Source: Phoronis ovalis
Lineage: Eukaryota; Phoronida; Phoronidae
DNA length: 11,278 nt
Assembly (NCBI GenBank): GCA_028565635.1
Contig: JAOXYB010054779.1
Coordinates: 1-11,278, forward strand
Direction: 5' to 3'
The position numbers and the translations under genes are program-made. Shown here piece by piece: positions 7,665-11,278 of this stretch; position 1 is the stretch's first letter; each line of letters begins with the position of its first letter. Below the pieces are notes generated by a model that was not told where the DNA came from, ran no database searches, and worked only from the letters and a program-made list of their open reading frames with translations.

Positions 7665-9000
7665 CTGCATTTTTATACAGCATATGGTAAAAGGCCTGGG
7701 AGGGCACTCTGCATACCCTGAATCTGTTGTAAGCAAGTTGACACTAAAAACATACCCATTGGTAAACAACCATCAGTTTACTCATATCCAATGAACAAAG
7801 CAAAATCAATAGCCCTTGGTAAACAGTATTTATAAAAAACTTTCTCTAATATCTTAAAAGCCAGATCCTGAATGACATATTGTAAAACTTGGACATAGAC
7901 TTACTGAGAAAAACATGTATGTAATATTCTTTGCACGAGAAGTGCCAGGTGGGTAAGGTTATGTATTCCCAATGAATCAACAGATGACTTAAAAAAAAAA
8001 AATACCTATTTAGAGCAGCGCATTCACATAACCACACCTTCCTGAAAAAATGCTAATAAATGAGATTTCACGTTTTTGGAATTTTTGATGCTAGATTGCA
8101 GCGCGACTCCTCATGCTCCTGCCATGTTGTAAAAGGCTGTATAGCAGAAGCCTTAGAACAGAGGCTAGGTAAATTCGATTATCTGCAGTGTATTATCACT
8201 GTATGCTTTGTCATAGGTAATGATAGGTAATGTATTGGGAAAATATCGCATTAATCATCTTAATTATTGGTGATGACTATGATTGACATAAGAAATTATA
8301 AGCAAGAAATTACAGATTATGCTGCAGGAAAGGGCTTAATTTTGCATATAATTGATTTAATCTTAAATAAATCTTCAACTGGGTTAAAAGGCTAGGATCA
8401 AGTTAATCTGGAAAATACAAAGCACTGTCCTTAGAATTTTCAAGTTTAAGTATGTACAATATATTTTGTGATAGCTTTATGGATCCTAGCTATAATTGTG
8501 ATTTGGTTAGCAATTCCATGATTAACAATGTCTTGTAATTTCCATTTTGTAAATTTGAAATGTTAACTAAAACAGGATATTTATTTCTAGTGTGTAACAC
8601 AATGTTGGTGTGTTCTGCATGTCTAGTTCATCTGATTTAGCAGTATGTGACATATTCCTATATTTAATGAACAGATACTCCTAATAAGGCTTTGTCAGTG
8701 AGCAAATGATCCAAGAAGGCATCAGTATTTCCTTATGCAATTATAGTTATTGTGCCATAGCCACTCCTGCAGTGCATTACTATTATTATAAAATTTATTG
8801 TGTTGGTTTTTAGTACATGCCTCTGCTGTAACTATGAAATATTGCCATGAATATCAAATATTCACCATTCATTCCACACAATCAAAGCCTGTCGATGTCA
8901 TTGCCACACCTTTGTTAGTGTTAATAGTTGGGACTATGTGGCCTAGCTCTGATTTATGTACTTTCAAAGAACATCATAACTGTTATTGTTTTCAAATACT

Positions 9001-9219
9001 TATATACATAAATTATATACATACACACACATATTCATATATACATACACACATATATACATACAAACAAACAAACATACATACATACATACTTGTACAC
9101 ATATTCATGCATACATGTACATTCATATACACGTATACATAATTATATACAATACATATGCATATTCATATACATATACATATCAAAAACACATAGATAT
9201 AAATATATGTATGATATAC
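9001..9219. repeat. Compound microsatellite (ATAC/ATAT/CAAA)
   Basis: The tract mixes TATA, ATACAC, (CAAA)3 at 9064-9075 and (CATA)4 at 9076-9091, then interrupted CATATA units. Tyrosine/histidine/threonine-rich frames across it are translations of the repeat and not genes. Confidence 0.9.
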
Positions 9220-9749
9220 CAAGAAAATTAAGATACTTTTGTAATATAGGTTTCCACAGTCTTTTACTGTAGATAGAGTACATTATTTTTATATTTAAGG
9301 TCCATTATTAATATTTCCTTCAAGAATACAAGAAGGTCATTACAACAATTTGCCATATAAGTAGCTAATGTGAAGTTAAATGTCCATTAGTGAAATCATT
9401 TTTCATTTATTATTATATACTGACTTCATAACTATCACCCTCTACTTTTAATTTGCATTCATGGTCTCTGATAAGCTGTTTTAATGAGCTTGTATAGTTT
9501 AGTTGCAAAATACTTAAATTTTATCTTCAGAACATGCTGACAACAGGCTGCTATTAATAATGATAGTTGTAATAAAACCAGAGAATAAGCCCTTAGTCTT
9601 TTGGGCTGTTGCAGTCCTGGAAAAGTAAATTTAAGTTAATAGTATGTGTTAATGTCAAACAAATAATGTACAGGTTAAACAGCAGCACAATTATTATACT
9701 ATAAAGGTATGCTTACTAAGCCAAGATGTTCAGGGGGAGTGTTATAGTG

Positions 9750-9840
9750 TGACTACGTAAAAAACCCTAATGAAGTGACTAAAAAATACCCAGTTGAAAT
9801 GACTAAATAGCATAAAAATAAAGCACCTGCGGTGTGACTA
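9750..9840 (+). repeat. Degenerate TGACTA minisatellite
   Basis: TGACTA recurs at 9750, 9776, 9800 and 9835, separated by A-rich AAAAAACCC/AAAAAATACCC spacers, giving irregular units of 24-35 bases. It resembles the 5299-5461 array in its AAATACCC component. Confidence 0.55.
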
Positions 9841-10503
9841 TATTGATCTCTATTGGAAAAAATGCCATATTAATGTTAAAAAAACATGGACTGAAATTCT
9901 ATTCTCAATTTGTATACATATTTTGCAAAACGTATAGTTTGATCATAATATGTGACATATAAAAATGTACTGAAATTCAACAACTGGTATGGTTTTAGGA
10001 TTTCATGAGTATAAAATCAATAATATGATTGTGTTTCTTAAAGCATTTATCGGATTAATATTAAAAATGAATTAATTAAAACTGATTATGGTTGCCTGTG
10101 TGATTTGTATATGAATTATATAACTAGAGTATGCTTCTTTCTGATTATTATTTCATGTTTTCCTGCTAAGCATATTCTTTTAAAGAAAAAAATAATAGCC
10201 CTTAGTTTTGTTATTCAGGTCTGCACTTTTCTTATAGTCTATGATTTGAAATTGATATGCTGGTATTTTTACAAAAGAATATTCAACCTTAAGGTTGCAT
10301 GTGCTCAACATAACAAAAATTGGGAGTTTGATGAATGCTTTATTGTTTACACTCTACAAGGAAATACATTTATATTGCAGTCACAAGCACAGGAATTTCA
10401 GGGTAATGTTCCTATTGGTAGATATTGATGGGACGAGATTTTTCTTTAATTTCATTTATAATAGATCGGGGGTACTGATCATATTTTAAGACGGAGATGT
10501 GTA
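9841..10503. other. Intronic stretch, no gene supported
   Basis: It contains an open frame from ATG 10111 to 10428 (about 105 codons). It is rich in F, I, K, L and Y, with no recognised domain, no good splice context and no codon pattern distinct from its surroundings. I regard it as chance. Confidence 0.4.
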
Positions 10504-10735
10504 GCCCTAACTCAAAATATCCACCCATTTTTAGGGATTTGGTCTCAAAAATGGACCCATTTTTAGGGTTTTCTGTCACAAAAAGACCCATTTTTAAGGT
10601 TTTCTCTCCTGTTGAAAAGTGTACCAATGTTTAGGGACATTTCTGTTAAGTGGACCCATTGTTAGGGATTTATCGGTAAAAAGGTAAACCATTTGGGCAG
10701 GACTGCCCGTATTCATAATATATGCAAGTGCCCCC
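10504..10735 (+). repeat. Degenerate ~33-bp minisatellite (GGACCCATTTTTAGGG units)
   Basis: Six units are anchored by ACCCATTTTTAGGG-like cores starting near 10523, 10555, 10586, 10623, 10654 and 10687, with spacings of 31-37 bases. Identity falls to the right. The end resembles the poly-C caps elsewhere (GTGCCCCCAGG at about 10728). Because the unit is near 33 bases, the minus strand shows an 11-residue peptide repeat (LKMGLFVTENP-like) without any sign of being a real protein. Confidence 0.75.
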
Positions 10736-10740
10736 AGGTA

Positions 10741-11099
10741 ATAAATATTTCTTGTCCTGTATAAGAACATTCTTCTTTTTCTACATGCTGATAGTTGCAG
10801 TAATGTTTGCTTCTGTGGAAAACATTGTTATTCGTCACACTTTGATGACTGTTTTGCATAAATATGTGAAAATTGTCACACCATGAATAACTTGCAAGTA
10901 ATTTATAAGTAATTGCAGTGTCATTCTACACTTTTAAGTGCAAATCCTACTTCCAGGTTCCCACTGGTCCCTAGACTTGCTCAAGTCCTTGTGAACTTAA
11001 AAAAAAAGAAAAATTTAATGTTTATTTCTCTTTTTTATGTTTGTTACATCAGTGTTCTTAATTATCTCAAATTTTTTTTATTTTTTACTATCATATATA
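10741..11099. other. AT-rich stretch, no gene seen
   Basis: CpG-poor sequence with T/A homopolymer runs (10998-11008, 11070-11086) leading into the CpG-retaining right edge. Confidence 0.5.
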
Positions 11100-11208
11100 T
11101 GTTGAGTGTTAGCCGTCCACAGGGACTTGTAAAGTTTGCACTTGGCGACTGTAGCGCCACCTTACACCATCCTGAATTCCGGAGGGTGACGTCATCTATA
11201 CCCGCCAT
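11062..11208 (-). CDS. Small minus-strand ORF starting within the YY1-like site, product unknown
   Basis: It has 48 codons from ATG (caatATGG, A at -3 and G at +4) to TAA, with an in-frame stop upstream. The protein starts MAGIDDVTLRNSG. The first 30 or so codons cover the CpG-retaining part, and the rest runs into A/T-rich DNA with a lysine-asparagine-rich end. I recognise no family. It could be the first coding exon of a minus-strand gene (a possible donor GTAAGG lies near 11166-11161), an upstream ORF, or chance. Confidence 0.15.
   Translation of the reverse strand: MAGIDDVTLRNSGWCKVALQSPSANFTSPCGRLTLNIYMIVKNKKNLR
11151..11162 (-). promoter_or_regulatory. CTCF-core-like site (AGGTGGCGCTAC on minus)
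   Basis: Read on the minus strand, AGGTGGCGCTAC matches the bilaterian CTCF core AGRKGGCGCT at every fixed position. CTCF marks boundaries and promoters. The site lies 25 bases from the CRE. Confidence 0.45.
11187..11194. promoter_or_regulatory. Full palindromic CRE, TGACGTCA
   Basis: An exact CREB/ATF site between the CTCF-like core and the YY1-like motif, in a CpG-retaining context. This makes it more credible than the isolated copy at 840. Confidence 0.5.
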
Positions 11209-11213
11209 ATTGG
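11202..11213 (-). promoter_or_regulatory. YY1-like motif overlapping inverted CCAAT
   Basis: CCGCCATATTGG reads on minus as CCAATATGGCGG. It contains the YY1 core (AAnATGGCGG) and a CCAAT box. YY1 sites near starts often overlap the first ATG, and here the minus-strand ATG 11208-11206 lies inside the motif. Confidence 0.4.
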
Positions 11214-11228
11214 AATTATCGTTGATCA

Positions 11229-11234
11229 CACGTG
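11229..11234. promoter_or_regulatory. E-box CACGTG within ACACGTGT
   Basis: A canonical palindromic E-box (bHLH-ZIP type, such as USF or Myc/Max) in an 8-bp palindrome, 16 bases from the YY1-like site. Confidence 0.4.
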
Positions 11235-11278
11235 TTATATTTTTGTTGCATATCTTTCGTTATAAAATGGATATTGAG

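Larger units (their letters stand above)
7659..11100 (+). other. Intron after the CH1 exon (continues past or towards the window end)
   Basis: No continuation of CH1 (the expected next segment resembles the DGNLKLILGLIW helix of the family) was found in any + frame to the window end, so the intron is at least about 3.4 kb. It is AT-rich and CpG-poor. It contains a compound microsatellite and two degenerate minisatellites, listed separately. The reading frames in it, the longest being 10111-10428, are low-complexity F/I/L/K/Y-rich and show no recognisable family. Confidence 0.65.
11100..11278. promoter_or_regulatory. CpG-retaining promoter- or boundary-like cluster at the right edge
   Basis: About nine CpG fall in 180 bases, against very few in the preceding kilobases. 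Packed here are a CTCF-core match, a full CRE, a YY1-like site overlapping an inverted CCAAT, and a CACGTG E-box. This combination is typical of housekeeping-type promoters. An ATG in good context (aaaATGG, 11267) lies at the very edge on +, and another (caatATGG, 11208) on -. Which direction is used, and whether it is an internal filamin promoter or a new gene, cannot be told here. Confidence 0.45.

Noticed and set aside
7846-8037. Minus-strand open frame of 63 codons
   Set aside because: Chance frame in the intron crossing a poly-A run; no motif.
8798-9231. Two overlapping + frames ending in Y/H/T/I-rich sequence
   Set aside because: The second half is the ATAC microsatellite and the first half has no recognisable domain.
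10111-10428. Open frame of about 105 codons with hydrophobic N-terminal part
   Set aside because: F/I/K/L/Y-rich composition expected from AT-rich DNA, no recognised motif, no splice or promoter context, and it lies inside the presumed filamin intron.
10412-10627. Minus-strand open frame of 71 codons with LKMG-type peptide repeat
   Set aside because: It is the translation of the 33-bp minisatellite, not a gene.

Overview
This window is animal genomic DNA. It is AT-rich, carries spliceosomal intron signals, and is almost entirely non-coding. It has no operons, no bacterial-type genes, no rRNA or tRNA genes and no CRISPR array. The repeat content (AGGTCA/TGACCT-rich repeat, degenerate minisatellites with poly-C/GGGG caps, ATAC microsatellites) and the filamin-type exon suggest an invertebrate, perhaps a lophotrochozoan such as a mollusc, brachiopod or annelid. 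That phylum-level guess is inference only.

The one secure coding feature is an exon at 7315-7658 on the + strand. It has a polypyrimidine-CAG acceptor, a short 5' leader with an in-frame stop, an ATG in strong Kozak context at 7334, 108 codons and a consensus GTAAGT donor. It encodes the N-terminus and most of the first calponin-homology (CH1) actin-binding domain of a filamin-family protein, most like the invertebrate jitterbug/FLN-2 class. No later exon of that gene is visible, so the rest of the window to the right is intron unless another gene starts near the edge.

Layout: 1-800 may be the 3' end or 3'UTR of an upstream gene, with two AATAAA signals. 1430-1692 is a short ORF resembling TM6-TM7-helix 8 of a degenerate rhodopsin-class GPCR. 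2146-2288 is a MITE-like inverted-repeat element. 3025-3102 is a near-perfect 31-bp-stem hairpin. 3402-3605 is a cluster of nuclear-receptor-type half-sites, including a DR5 and an IR6. 4120-4700 is a CpG-retaining stretch that may hold the promoter or first exon of the filamin transcription unit. 4990-5540 is a degenerate repeat bounded by two poly-C tracts. 5541-7314 is CpG-depleted presumed intron, with a roughly 1-kb stretch that has no CpG at all. After the exon come presumed intron, an ATAC/ATAA microsatellite (9001-9219) and two more degenerate minisatellites (9750-9840, 10504-10735).

The last 180 bases (11100-11278) regain CpG and pack a CTCF-core match, a full CRE, a YY1-like/inverted CCAAT composite and a CACGTG E-box. 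This looks like a promoter or boundary element, possibly an internal promoter of the filamin gene or the start of another gene. The main biological story is the contrast between a CpG-replete left part, a CpG-depleted transcribed body and a CpG-retaining promoter-like island at the right edge.
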